From: an uncultured Dehalococcoidia bacterium
GTDB lineage: Bacteria; Chloroflexota; Dehalococcoidia; Lucifugimonadales; UBA3495
Length of the DNA stretch: 64,000 nt
Reading direction: 5' to 3'
Assembly: GCA_951812535.1 (NCBI GenBank)
Contig: CATOSK010000004.1
Span: 186,001-250,000, forward strand
Shown here: in pieces, positions 19,816-28,459 of the stretch
Position numbering within the stretch: position 1 is the stretch's first letter
How the letters are laid out: every line of letters starts with the position of its first letter
The notes under the pieces: model-generated
The model's database searches: none
Told to the model about the DNA's origin: nothing
Seen by the model: the letters and a program-made list of their open reading frames with translations, nothing else
Made by a program: the position numbers and the translations under genes

Positions 19816-20610
19816 TCAGCCGTCCCGCAACTGGCGGCCGGTAAGGTCCAGGAATACGTCCTCGAGGTTGGCCTGGCGTTCGACGTGAGGCTTGGTGAAG
19901 CCGCGGGCCAAGAGGCTGTAGACCAGGGAGGCGGGGTTGTCGAGGGCGACGATTTGACCGTGGTCCATGATGGCGACGCGGCCGCAGAGTTCCTCCGCTT
20001 CTTCCATGTAGTGAGTAGTGAGAAGGATGGTCTTGCCCTGGGACTGGAATTTCTGGACGAGTTCCCACATGTGGCGGCGGGACTGGGGGTCGAGACCGGT
20101 GGTGGGTTCGTCGAGGAAGAGAATGGGCGGGTCGTTGACGAGGGCGGCCGCGATGGAAAACCTCTGCTTTTGTCCTCCAGACAGGTCCTTGTAACGCGCC
20201 CTGGTACGGTCTTCCATTTCAACCTGGGCGAGGATGTCCGCCGGCTGAACGCGGCGACGGAAGAAGGAGGCAAAGACGGAGAGAATCTCGGCAAGGGAAA
20301 GCTTGTCGAAAAAAGCGGATGACTGGAGCTGGATCCCGATGATGGATTTGACGCCGCGGGGGTCGTCGACAACGTTGATGCCGTTGACGAAAGCGGTCCC
20401 ACTGTCGGGACGGCGCATTCCTTCCAGGATTTCGATGGTGGTGGTCTTTCCGGCGCCGTTGGGGCCCAGGATGCCAAAAACCTCCCCGGGGAGGATATGG
20501 AAAGAGACACCGTCCACGGCCTGGTGGGAGCCGTAGGTCTTGCGGAGGTTGGCGGCTTCTATGATGGGAGTTGCGGCGGTTTCCATCTTTGAAGGGAAGG
20601 GTTCGAGCAT
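19816..20610 (-). CDS. ABC transporter ATP-binding protein
   Basis: This is the ATPase of the ABC-2 exporter encoded just downstream. Walker A is GPNGAGKTT at residues 49-57, the Q-loop region is IIGIQLQSSAFFDKL, the signature is LSGGQKQRF, Walker B is PPILFLDEPTTGLDPQSRR, and the switch histidine lies in LLTTHYMEEAEEL. The C-terminal tail is short. ATG 20610 and ATG 20586 are both possible. The stop is two bases from the permease start, so the genes are co-translated. Confidence 0.92.
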   Translation of the reverse strand: MLEPFPSKMETAATPIIEAANLRKTYGSHQAVDGVSFHILPGEVFGILGPNGAGKTTTIEILEGMRRPDSGTAFVNGINVVDDPRGVKSIIGIQLQSSAFFDKLSLAEILSVFASFFRRRVQPADILAQVEMEDRTRARYKDLSGGQKQRFSIAAALVNDPPILFLDEPTTGLDPQSRRHMWELVQKFQSQGKTILLTTHYMEEAEELCGRVAIMDHGQIVALDNPASLVYSLLARGFTKPHVERQANLEDVFLDLTGRQLRDG

Positions 20611-20734
20611 GGATGATTTGGCAGGTTACAGGTTAGCCCAATCACCTGAATGAATCCAATTATTCGGAGCGCTAGCAAGAGTCTATCATAGGTGGGGCTG
20701 TCCCAACGGGGAGCGGGCTGGGGGAAAGCGGGGC

Positions 20735-20764
20735 GGACTCTACGCGGCAATGACGGGAGAGACC
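20735..20764. repeat. Family B palindrome, partial copy
   Basis: The words GACTCTACGCGG and AATGACGGGAGAG match the right half of the element at 24343-24369 (GGCTCTACGCGG, GATGACGGGAGGG). The left half is missing, so this looks like a decayed copy next to the fuller one at 20789. Confidence 0.45.
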
Positions 20765-20788
20765 GGGATGACCGAGGTATGGGTTGCC

Positions 20789-20829
20789 TCCCCCACCTGC
20801 GCGGGGCAGGCTCTGCTCGGGAATGAAGG
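20789..20829. repeat. Family B palindrome
   Basis: CTCCCCCACCTGCGCGGGG is followed by CAGGCTCTGCTCGGGAATGA. It has the same order of words as the copies at 24318 and 35385, with imperfect outer pairing. Confidence 0.55.
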
Positions 20830-20929
20830 GAGATGAGCAGGGGTGGCAGGCAGGGAAGGACAGGCGTTTTCCTTCAAAACACGATTGCCCCGGACGGCGC
20901 CCAAGGACCGGCCGCCGCCGGTGTCCGGG

Positions 20930-20938
20930 TGTTAGAAT
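20930..20938 (+). promoter_or_regulatory. Extended -10 promoter of sbcC
   Basis: TGTTAGAAT has the TGn extension and a 5 of 6 -10 box. No -35 is evident in the GC-rich sequence upstream. The predicted start near 20945 gives a 39-base leader with GGAG before the ATG at 20984. Confidence 0.5.
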
Positions 20939-20983
20939 TTCAGCGATGAGGGACCGAACCCGCCAAGTTCTGGAGACCTGACG

Positions 20984-23569
20984 ATGATCCCCGTGAAGCT
21001 GACCGTAAAGAACTTCCTGTCCTACCGGGAGGGAGCGCCGACACTGGACCTGACAGACGTTCACGTGGCCTGCCTGTGCGGAAACAATGGGCATGGGAAG
21101 TCGGCGCTGCTGGATGCCATTACGTGGTGCCTGTGGGGGAAGGCACGAGGGAGAACACAGGACGAACTGATCAACTACGGGTCTCCCGAAGCGAGGGTAG
21201 AGCTGGAGTTCCTGTCACGGGGCGACCTGTTCCGGGTGATCCGGAGCCACTCACGGGCGAGGGGGCGGAACCGGCCGGGGGCGACGGACCTGCAATTGCA
21301 GGCGCTGAATGGAGTCGATGCCCAATCCGTCGGCGGAAACACGGTCCGGGAGACGCAGGCCAAGATCGAACAGCTGACGGGGATGGACTATGACACATTC
21401 ATAAACTCGGCATTCCTGATGCAGGGGCGGGCGGACGAATTCACGAGCAAGACGCCGGCGGAACGGAAAGCGGTCCTGGCGTCGCTGTTGGACCTGCAAG
21501 CCTACGACACCTACCAGGAACGGGCCCGGAGAAGCCTGGAAGGGGCGCGAGTGGGGGCAGCGCAAAGCGCCGCCCTGGTGGAACAGGGTAGATCCCAGAT
21601 CGAGCAGATTGGGGATCCAACAGCGGAACTGGAATTGGTGGCGAAGCAACTGGAAAACGTGGAAGCCAGACTGGGCGCCGCCAGAAAAGCCGAGGGGGAA
21701 GCCAGGAACGCCGTCGATACAGGCCTGAGACGGCAAGCCGAACTGGACGATCTTCGCAGAAACCTGAGCGGGGCAAACCTGGAAATTGGCCAGTTGGAAA
21801 CCCAGGTTTCCGCCATGGAACGGCGGTTGAGGGAATCCCAGGTTATCGCTGATAAGGCCGACGAAATTAACGAAGGGTTGAAGCGTTTTCGGGAGGCGCA
21901 GGAACGATTTCGGGCGCTGGAAGAGGTAAGGGACACCTACGAGGAGTTGAACGGTAGGAAGGAGGAGTTAACGCAGGGGATCGCGTTGAAGCGAGTCCAA
22001 GCGGAGGCACATTTGGCACATTTGGCGCGGCGAATCGACGAGGAATTGATCCCGAAGGCGGCGAGGGAACACGAGCTGGCAGCGGCGGCAGAGGAGCAGC
22101 GGGGGGAGCTGGCTTCGCTGGCAAAGGAAGACCAGGGGATAGCGCGAGAGAGGGAGCGGCAACGGGCACTGGCGACGCAAATCGGGGAAACCAAGGGGCT
22201 AGTGGAACGCTATGAAAGAGAAGGGAAGGAGATCCGCGGCAAGCTGGACCTGCTGGCGCAGACTCCGGAGGAAGGGGCGGTGTGCCCGTTGTGCAGCACG
22301 CCGCTGGGGATGGACGGTTGCGGGCGGTTGGCAAGCCAGTACGAGTCCCAAGTTGAAGAGCTGAGGAAAATGTTCCGGGCTGGCCGAACCACGCTGAGGG
22401 AGCTGGAGGGGGAGCAGGAAGAAGTGGAGAAGGCGCTCCCGATCCGGGAGCTGGCCCTGGAGAAGAAGCGGCGGGATGCCCAACTGGGGCTGCAGGACCT
22501 GGAGCGGCAACTGGCGGAATCCCGGGCGGCCCAGGAGGAAGTGGGGAGGTTGAAGCCACAACTGGTGCGGGCCAGGGCCGATTTGGAGTCGGGGGGGTTC
22601 GCGGCTGAGGAGATGGGGGAACTGGGCCGACTGGGAGGTCGGCTGAAGGAAGTGCCGTACCGGGAATCGGACTGGCGTGAGAGTTACCAAGAAATCCAGG
22701 AGTTGCAGGGGTTCGAAGCACGGGCGCAGGAACTGGCGCAGGCGCTGGACCGACTTCCGGAGGAACAGGAGGCGTTGAAACGGACACGGGAACTGCTGGG
22801 CCGACGGAAGGACGAACTGGCAGAGCTGGAGGGCCGGGTGAATACCATCGAAGCATCCCTGGAGGGCTTCCCGGGGTTGGAACGCCGCCTGGAGGAAGCG
22901 CAGAAGGAAGTGGCGGGACGGGACGGGGAACGGGCATCTTACCTAGCCCGCAAAGGCTACCTGGAGGGACAGGCGCAGAGGCTGGCAGAGGTACATAGGG
23001 ACGTGGAGCAACACTCGGGCCGGTTGAGGGAGCATGAGAAGGAGCAGAGCATCTTCCAAGAACTGGTCACGGCGTTCGGGAGGCAGGGCGTGCAGGCAAT
23101 GCTGATAGAAACGGTGGTGCCCAGGCTGGAAGAGGAGGCCAACCTGCTGCTGGGGCGGATGACGGACAACCGGATGCACGTGAAGCTGGAGACGCAGAGG
23201 GAGCGGCGGAGCGGACGGGGGGAGGTGATAGAGACGCTGGAGATAAACGTAAGCGATGAACTGGGGCCCCGCAGCTACGAGATGTACAGCGGCGGTGAGG
23301 CGTTCCGAGTGAACCTGGCGCTGCGGATTGCGCTATCCAAGGTGCTGGCGCAACGGATGGGAGCGCCGCTGCCGACGCTGTTCATCGACGAGGGGTTCGG
23401 AACGCAGGACGGGGCCGGACGCGAACGCATCCTGGACGTCATCAGTGCGATACAGGACGAGTTTGACAAAATCATTGTAATTACCCACCTGGATGATCTG
23501 AAGGATATGTTTCCGGTGCGGATCGAAGTCCAGAAGGATGACCAGGGTTCGACGTTCTGGTTGAGCTAG
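20984..23569 (+). CDS. sbcC: SbcC/Rad50-like SMC-family ATPase
   Basis: SbcC with SbcD (Rad50 with Mre11) tethers and trims DNA ends and cuts hairpins. The N-terminal lobe has Walker A GNNGHGKS at 33-40 and the Q-loop region NSAFLMQGRADEFTSK. Two long coiled-coil arms flank a zinc hook VCPLCSTP with cysteines at 434 and 437. The C-terminal lobe carries the signature YSGGEAFRVNLALRIA and Walker B TLFIDEGFGTQD. At 861 residues it is nearer to archaeal Rad50 than to the 1048-residue E. coli SbcC. The usual sbcD neighbour is not present on either side, where divergent exporter genes and a PPOX gene lie. It has its own promoter. Confidence 0.92.
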   Translation: MIPVKLTVKNFLSYREGAPTLDLTDVHVACLCGNNGHGKSALLDAITWCLWGKARGRTQDELINYGSPEARVELEFLSRGDLFRVIRSHSRARGRNRPGATDLQLQALNGVDAQSVGGNTVRETQAKIEQLTGMDYDTFINSAFLMQGRADEFTSKTPAERKAVLASLLDLQAYDTYQERARRSLEGARVGAAQSAALVEQGRSQIEQIGDPTAELELVAKQLENVEARLGAARKAEGEARNAVDTGLRRQAELDDLRRNLSGANLEIGQLETQVSAMERRLRESQVIADKADEINEGLKRFREAQERFRALEEVRDTYEELNGRKEELTQGIALKRVQAEAHLAHLARRIDEELIPKAAREHELAAAAEEQRGELASLAKEDQGIARERERQRALATQIGETKGLVERYEREGKEIRGKLDLLAQTPEEGAVCPLCSTPLGMDGCGRLASQYESQVEELRKMFRAGRTTLRELEGEQEEVEKALPIRELALEKKRRDAQLGLQDLERQLAESRAAQEEVGRLKPQLVRARADLESGGFAAEEMGELGRLGGRLKEVPYRESDWRESYQEIQELQGFEARAQELAQALDRLPEEQEALKRTRELLGRRKDELAELEGRVNTIEASLEGFPGLERRLEEAQKEVAGRDGERASYLARKGYLEGQAQRLAEVHRDVEQHSGRLREHEKEQSIFQELVTAFGRQGVQAMLIETVVPRLEEEANLLLGRMTDNRMHVKLETQRERRSGRGEVIETLEINVSDELGPRSYEMYSGGEAFRVNLALRIALSKVLAQRMGAPLPTLFIDEGFGTQDGAGRERILDVISAIQDEFDKIIVITHLDDLKDMFPVRIEVQKDDQGSTFWLS

Positions 23570-23656
23570 GGGGGGATGGCACGGCTGGTTTAGGAGCGGG
23601 GGATTCATGGGTGGGGCCCCTGACTCTCCGAGGGAACCGCCAAGTGACGGGGCACG

Positions 23657-23677
23657 TTGGGGGATTCCATCCCCCAA
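23657..23677. repeat. Dispersed palindrome family A, copy 2
   Basis: TTGGGGGAT and ATCCCCCAA form a perfect 9-bp stem around TCC, followed by ACCCCCTGAA as in copy 1 and preceded by the same GGCACG. It lies about 90 bases after sbcC. Confidence 0.65.
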
Positions 23678-23776
23678 ACCCCCTGAAATCTTGGGTCCGA
23701 TATGGCGGTTCGGGGTCTGCCGGGGATTCACGTTACACACCGCAAGGAGACAACCCACAGGATGGAGGAGTAGTTT

Positions 23777-24196
23777 ATGTTGAGTGACAGGGTCAGGGAG
23801 TTTCTCGGACAGACGCACCGAGGGGTGCTGACGACTTTCCGGCGGAACGGAGCGGCGCAGATGAGCATCGTCAGCTGCGGGCCATACCGGGACGGAGTGG
23901 CGTTTACGACGACGGCGGACCGGGCCAAGCTGGTAAACCTGCACCGGGATCCCCGCTGTTCGCTGCTGGTGTCCAACGAAACCTGGTGGGGATTCGTGGT
24001 GCTGGAAGGGTCGGCGGAGATCGTTTCCACGGACAACGCATCTCCCGAGGAGTACAGGGATGTGCTGCGTGACGTTTACCGGACGGCGTCGGGAGAGGAG
24101 CATCCCAACTGGGAGGAGTATGACGCGGCTATGGTGGCGGACAGGCGGTCGGCGGTGATTGTGGTTCCGAGACGAGTCTACGGCACGGCGGCGTGA
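23777..24196 (+). CDS. PPOX-class, probably F420- or flavin-dependent oxidoreductase
   Basis: This is a small split-barrel protein of the pyridoxamine 5'-phosphate oxidase fold (139 residues). RGVLTTFRRNGAAQMSIVSCG, the block GVAFTTTADRAKLVNLHRDP, and the closing AVIVVPRRVYG resemble F420-dependent PPOX reductases of Actinobacteria and Chloroflexi, so F420 is a reasonable cofactor guess but FMN or heme cannot be excluded. The ATG has a very strong ribosome site (GGAGGAG, six bases away). It is a single gene flanked by two family A palindromes. Confidence 0.8.
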   Translation: MLSDRVREFLGQTHRGVLTTFRRNGAAQMSIVSCGPYRDGVAFTTTADRAKLVNLHRDPRCSLLVSNETWWGFVVLEGSAEIVSTDNASPEEYRDVLRDVYRTASGEEHPNWEEYDAAMVADRRSAVIVVPRRVYGTAA

Positions 24197-24219
24197 TGCT
24201 GGGCGGAGAACCGGGTCCG

Positions 24220-24239
24220 TCGGGGGATGAATCCCCCGA
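24220..24239. repeat. Dispersed palindrome family A, copy 3 (compensated)
   Basis: TCGGGGGAT pairs with ATCCCCCGA. Relative to copies 1 and 2, T:A at the second stem position has become C:G on both arms, so pairing was kept while sequence changed. It lies 24 bases after the PPOX stop and may act as its terminator. Confidence 0.65.
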
Positions 24240-24317
24240 ACCCCCAGGACTCGCAGGACGATTGCAGGGTTGCGCTCAAGGGTCCGGCAGTTGTCGGAAT
24301 TAATCACCGGGGTCCGG

Positions 24318-24369
24318 ATCCCCGCCCCAGCCTACGCGGGGGCAGGCTCTACGCGGGGATGACGGGAGG
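24318..24369. repeat. Family B nested palindrome, full copy
   Basis: The outer stem ATCCCCGC (24318-24325) pairs with GCGGGGAT (24353-24360). Inside it AGCCT pairs with AGGCT around ACGCGGGGGC. The tail GACGGGAGGG recurs in other copies. It lies between the convergent PPOX and Mo-hydroxylase genes. Confidence 0.65.
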
Positions 24370-24440
24370 GAAGGACGAGGCCGGGGCAAGGTTGGAATCC
24401 TGCCCCGGTTTTGCGTTGCGGTGGGTAGTTCCGGAAGGGT

Positions 24441-26723
24441 TTAAGCCGTCAAGCCTTCGGCTTCCTTGAGGGCGTTGACGTCCATGGGGATTTCCGGGGC
24501 TGGCTGGCCCTGGAGAGCTGCGAGGACGCGCTCGGCGGAGAGCGGCATTTCGTTGATGCGGACTCCGACGGCGTCGTAGACGGCGTTGGCGATGGCGGCG
24601 GGAGCACCGAATCCGGGAGGCTCGGCGACGGCGCGGGCGCCAAAGGGGCCGTCTTCCGCCGGGACGCGGACGAGGACGTTCTCGATGTCGGGAAGGTCAA
24701 CGGCCAAGGGCATCAGGTAGGTAGCGAAAGAGGGGTTGCGGACAGCGCCGGTCTCTGAGTCGAAGAGCATATCCTCGGTGAGGGCGCGTCCGATGCCCTG
24801 GACGGCGCCTCCATCAAGCTGGCCCTCGACGGCCATGGGGTTGATGGCGGTCCCAACGTCCTGGGCCTGGACGTAGCGGGTGACGCGGACCTGGCCGGTG
24901 TCTTCATCGACGAGGACCTCAGCGCCGTGGGCGCTGTAGACCGGGGTGAAGGGCATGGTGGATAGCGAAGCGGTGCCGATGATGGGGCCACCGCGGGAGC
25001 TTAGGCTCATGGAGGCGAGCTGGCTGATGGTGAGTTTCTGGGGCGGGTTGTCCTGGACGAACACCGCGCCGTCCTCGCAGGAGAGGGCGTCGGCCGGGAC
25101 GCCGAAGCGGTCGGCAGCGATGGCGAGGAGTTTATCCCGGGTGTCCTCGGCGGCGCGCTGGACGGCGGTGCCCTGGCTGTAAACGATGCGGCTGCCGCCG
25201 CTGGGGCCGGTGAAGGGGGCGAGGTCGGTGTCGCGCTTGGCGACAATCACACGCTCCATGGGCAGTCCGAGGGTCTCGGCTGCGATGGCGGCCAGGGAGG
25301 TGTCACTGCCAGAGATGTCCACGGAGCCGGTGAGGAGGCTGACGGTGCCGTCCTCGTTGACGCTGATGGAGGCGGTGGAGGGGCCGCTGCCGCTGCGCCA
25401 CTCGCAGAGGGCGACTCCGACGCCGCGACGCTGACCGAGCTTCTTCGGCAGGTCAAGACGATCCTTGAGGGCGTCGAGGCATTCCTGGAGACCGTTGCGG
25501 GGCATGGCGGAGCCATTGACGGCGGTGTCGCCTTCGCGGAGGCAGTTGATCCGGCGGAACTCGACCGGGTCCATTCCGAGCTTATGGGCGATGTTGTCGG
25601 TGTGGGACTCGACGGCGAAGGTCATGTCGGCGACGCCGGAGGCGCGGTAGGAGCCGACGTAGACCTTGTTGGTGTAGACGCCGTAGGAGCGGAGGCGGAA
25701 GTTGGGGACGTTGTAGGCGCCCAATCCGTGGCCGACGCCGGAGTTGGGGCCTGCGCCGAGGTAGGCGCCGACATCGAAGACGCTGAAGGCTTCGCGGGCG
25801 ATGATGGTCCCGTCGTTCATGACCCCGGAACGGATGTAGTTGGCGACAGGAAGGCGGGGGCCGTTGAGGGTGAAGACCTCCTCACGTGTGTTGACAAGCT
25901 TGACAGGGCGTCCGGTCTTCATGGATAGGAGGGCGGGAAAGGCCTCAAAGGCCAAACGGAGCTTGGCACCGAATCCGCCGCCAAGCTCCATGGGGATGAC
26001 GCGAATGTTGGAGAGGGCCATGTCCAAGACGGAGGCGAGCTGGGCGCGGACCTGGTAGGGGCCCTGGGTGGAGGCCCAGACAGTCAGGCGGCCGTTGGCT
26101 TCGACGCTGGCGACGCAGGCCATGGGTTCGAGAAAGCCCTGGTTGATTCCCTGGCTGCGGAAGGTGTCCTCGATGACGAGGTCGGCCTGCTGGAAGGCCG
26201 CGTCCACATCACCGCGGTCGGCGTCAAGGAGGGTGCAGACGTTCTCGCCGCCGAGGGCGAATCCGAACCCCTCGAAATCGGGAAGGTCGGGATGGACGGC
26301 GGACGAACCTTCCCGTAAGGCGTCGAGGACATCGACGACGACCGGGAGGTCTTCGTACTGGACTTCGATGAGGTCAACGGCTTCCTGCGCGGTCATTTCG
26401 TCCACGGCGGCGACGGCGGCGACGGGTTCACCGACGTAGTAAACCTCGTCGCGGGCCATGACGTAGCGGTCCTTGAGGCCGCCGGAACCGAAATGGATGT
26501 CGGGGAAGTCAGAACCGCTGAGCACAGCGTAGACTCCCGGCAAATCGCGGGCGCGGGTGGTGTCGATGCTGACGATCCGGGCGTGGGAGCGGGTGCTGGT
26601 GGCAAGCTTGCACCAGGCCATGCCGGGGAGGTAGACGTCGGCGGCGTAGGTGGCCCGGCCAGTCACCTTGTCCAGGCCATCGACGCGGGGGTGATTCTGT
26701 TCGAGGACTTTGAACTCAACCAT
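24441..26723 (-). CDS. Xanthine dehydrogenase/CO dehydrogenase family molybdopterin-binding subunit
   Basis: This is the large catalytic subunit (760 residues) of a molybdenum hydroxylase. The N-terminal aldehyde oxidase a/b hammerhead domain begins KVTGRATYAADVYLPGM. The Mo-binding part has MELGGGFGAKLRL, YRASGVADMTFAVES, SSRGGPIIGTAS and, near the end, the glutamate that activates water in AVAEPPGFGAPAAIANAV. It lacks the AYxCSFR loop of true form I CO dehydrogenase. The substrate is therefore an unknown aldehyde, N-heterocycle or aromatic acyl-CoA. It follows the FeS subunit by 48 bases and completes an M-S-L operon (27291-28214, 26772-27245, this gene). Maturation genes of the CoxD/E/F kind are not in the window. 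Confidence 0.9.
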   Translation of the reverse strand: MVEFKVLEQNHPRVDGLDKVTGRATYAADVYLPGMAWCKLATSTRSHARIVSIDTTRARDLPGVYAVLSGSDFPDIHFGSGGLKDRYVMARDEVYYVGEPVAAVAAVDEMTAQEAVDLIEVQYEDLPVVVDVLDALREGSSAVHPDLPDFEGFGFALGGENVCTLLDADRGDVDAAFQQADLVIEDTFRSQGINQGFLEPMACVASVEANGRLTVWASTQGPYQVRAQLASVLDMALSNIRVIPMELGGGFGAKLRLAFEAFPALLSMKTGRPVKLVNTREEVFTLNGPRLPVANYIRSGVMNDGTIIAREAFSVFDVGAYLGAGPNSGVGHGLGAYNVPNFRLRSYGVYTNKVYVGSYRASGVADMTFAVESHTDNIAHKLGMDPVEFRRINCLREGDTAVNGSAMPRNGLQECLDALKDRLDLPKKLGQRRGVGVALCEWRSGSGPSTASISVNEDGTVSLLTGSVDISGSDTSLAAIAAETLGLPMERVIVAKRDTDLAPFTGPSGGSRIVYSQGTAVQRAAEDTRDKLLAIAADRFGVPADALSCEDGAVFVQDNPPQKLTISQLASMSLSSRGGPIIGTASLSTMPFTPVYSAHGAEVLVDEDTGQVRVTRYVQAQDVGTAINPMAVEGQLDGGAVQGIGRALTEDMLFDSETGAVRNPSFATYLMPLAVDLPDIENVLVRVPAEDGPFGARAVAEPPGFGAPAAIANAVYDAVGVRINEMPLSAERVLAALQGQPAPEIPMDVNALKEAEGLTA

Positions 26724-26771
26724 CGCGGTCTCCTTAAGCGGATAGGGTTGGGTATGACAGCGGGTTACGGG

Positions 26772-27245
26772 TCAGCGGGAGCGGGCAGTCTCGGCGGCGG
26801 CAAGGATGGCCTGAACAACTTTCGAGTATCCGGTGCAGCGGCAGAGGTTGCCGCCGATGGCGATGCGGACTTCCTCCTCGGTGGGGTCGGGGTTGCGGTC
26901 GAGGAGGGCTGCGCCGGACATGATGAGGCCGGGTATGCAGAAGCCGCACTGGAGGCCACCATAGTCAACGAAAGCCTGCTGGACGGGGTGGAGGGCTTCC
27001 ACGGAGCCGAGGCCCTCGATGGTGGTGACGTTGGAGTTGCGGGCGTTGTGGGCGAGAACCATACATGAGGTCACGGGCTTGCCATCAAGGAAGACGGTGC
27101 AGGCACCGCAGTCGCCTTCGTCACATCCTTTCTTGACCCCGGTGAGATGGAGCTCATCGCGGAGGGTGTCGAGAAGGGAGTACCAAGTCTCGACGAAGAT
27201 CTGGCGAAGTTCTCCGTTGACGGTCAACTGAAGGGGTTTCTTCAT
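26772..27245 (-). CDS. Mo-hydroxylase [2Fe-2S] subunit
   Basis: This small electron-transfer subunit (157 residues) carries two clusters. The N-terminal plant-ferredoxin-like cluster is bound by GCDEGDCGACTVFLDG plus a later cysteine in PVTSCMVL, and the C-terminal four-helix cluster by CGFCIPGL and CRCTGYSKVV. It passes electrons from the Mo centre to the FAD subunit. Start ATG 27245 with an AAGGAGACC-like ribosome site. Middle gene of the operon. Confidence 0.95.
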   Translation of the reverse strand: MKKPLQLTVNGELRQIFVETWYSLLDTLRDELHLTGVKKGCDEGDCGACTVFLDGKPVTSCMVLAHNARNSNVTTIEGLGSVEALHPVQQAFVDYGGLQCGFCIPGLIMSGAALLDRNPDPTEEEVRIAIGGNLCRCTGYSKVVQAILAAAETARSR

Positions 27246-27290
27246 TCCGGTCTCCTTATGTCATGCGAGGGCAGGAAAGGCAAAAGTTGG

Positions 27291-28214
27291 TCAGAAAGCA
27301 GTCTGAATGGCGAGGCGGCGCTGGGCAGCGAAGGATGTGTCCGCGCCGCCGGCAATGGCCGCCGCGTGCTGGAGAGTGCGGCGGGTAAGGACGGCGACGA
27401 TGGACCTGCGGTAGTTCCCAGTGGCGCGGACGTCGTCGATGGGCGTGGCGACACGCTGGGCTTCATCGGCGGCGGCGTTGATGACCTCGGGGGTGAGAGC
27501 TTGTCCCTGAAGCATGGCTTCGGCGGAGGGGACGCGGATTACGGTGGGCGCAACAGCGCCGAGAGCGATCCTGGCGCCAAGGCAGGGGCCGCCGGGAGAT
27601 TCCAAGGATACCCAAGAGGCGACTCCCACGGAGGAGATGTCCATCGCGCCGCGGGGACTATGCTTGATGTAGAGGGAGCCGCTGTTGGGAGGCGGAGCGG
27701 GCAAGTGGAACTCGGTGAGGATCTCGGCAGGTTTCAGGTTGGTGCGGCCGGGACCGGCGAAGAGTTCATCCAAGGGAAGCCAACGCTCACCGGCGGGACC
27801 GTTGATGCGGCATTGGGTATCCAGGGCCAGAAGGGCGGGAAGGGTATCCCCGGCAGGAGAGGCGTTGCAGACGTTGCCGCCGAGGGTCGCGAGGTTGCGG
27901 ACCTGGATGCCAGCGAAGGAGGTGGCCCCGGTGGCAAGGGCGGGGTAGTGCTCACGGACGGCGGGGTGATCCTCCAAGTCCTGGATGGTGACGAGGGCAC
28001 CGACTCGAAGTCCGTCGGCGGGGTCGAAGCGAATCATGTTCAGGCCGGGGATGTGCAGGAGGTTGACGACGAACTCGGGGGTCCAGAAGCCGGTCCGCCA
28101 GCGGACGAGGAAGTCGGTGCAGCCGGCGACGATGCGGGCGCGGCTGCCGTGCTCCTGGAGCATGGAGTGGGCTTCCTCAAGGGTCTGGGGTTCGAGGTAG
28201 TCGAAACGGGGCAT
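27291..28214 (-). CDS. Mo-hydroxylase FAD-binding subunit
   Basis: This is the FAD subunit (307 residues) of the three-part Mo hydroxylase, of the CoxM/XdhB type. It begins MPRFDYLEPQTLEEA and has the FAD loops RIVAGCTDFLVRWR (usually AGGTDLL; here a Cys replaces a Gly) and TLGGNVCNASPAGDTLPALLAL. ATG 28214 has the ribosome site GGAAGG about 13 bases upstream; the open frame continues further upstream without family likeness. First gene of the operon. Confidence 0.93.
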   Translation of the reverse strand: MPRFDYLEPQTLEEAHSMLQEHGSRARIVAGCTDFLVRWRTGFWTPEFVVNLLHIPGLNMIRFDPADGLRVGALVTIQDLEDHPAVREHYPALATGATSFAGIQVRNLATLGGNVCNASPAGDTLPALLALDTQCRINGPAGERWLPLDELFAGPGRTNLKPAEILTEFHLPAPPPNSGSLYIKHSPRGAMDISSVGVASWVSLESPGGPCLGARIALGAVAPTVIRVPSAEAMLQGQALTPEVINAAADEAQRVATPIDDVRATGNYRRSIVAVLTRRTLQHAAAIAGGADTSFAAQRRLAIQTAF

Positions 28215-28327
28215 AGTGCTTCTGCCTTCCTTCCCGCATGGTGGGAAGCGGTGGGTGGCTTGGGAAGTGGGGTGATTATAGGGTGGCGTGGAAAAGGGGG
28301 TCAACGGGGGCGAGGAAAGGGGCTACG

Positions 28328-28346
28328 CTGGGGACGCGTCCCCCAG
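28328..28346. repeat. Dispersed palindrome family A, diverged copy 4
   Basis: CTGGGGAC and GTCCCCCAG pair around GC with one bulged C, followed by CCCCCGG. It is the most diverged family member in the window and lies upstream of the Mo-hydroxylase operon. Confidence 0.45.
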
Positions 28347-28398
28347 CCCCCGGCGTGTGGTTGGCTGACTGGGCCTGTCTCCCTGTCTCCAATGAAGC

Positions 28399-28432
28399 AT
28401 GAGCCCCCGGCCAAGCCTGGCCGGGGGCTCAT
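28399..28432. terminator. 14-bp hairpin after the aldolase-furan synthase-TusA fusion gene
   Basis: ATGAGCCCCCGGCC (28399-28412) pairs perfectly with GGCCGGGGGCTCAT (28419-28432) around six bases. It begins 28 bases past the fusion gene's stop on the minus strand. It probably ends that transcript before the Mo-hydroxylase operon, although no U tract follows. Confidence 0.55.
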
Positions 28433-28459
28433 TGGCTTCGGCTGGTTGCCGGACCGGGG

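Larger units (their letters stand above)
20611..20983. other. Gap between divergent ABC exporter and sbcC genes
   Basis: No gene is supported in these 373 bases. The gap contains a partial (20735-20764) and a fuller (20789-20829) copy of the family B palindrome and the sbcC promoter. On the minus strand, a TATGAT near 20690 might be a -10 for the exporter but has no partner box. Confidence 0.5.
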
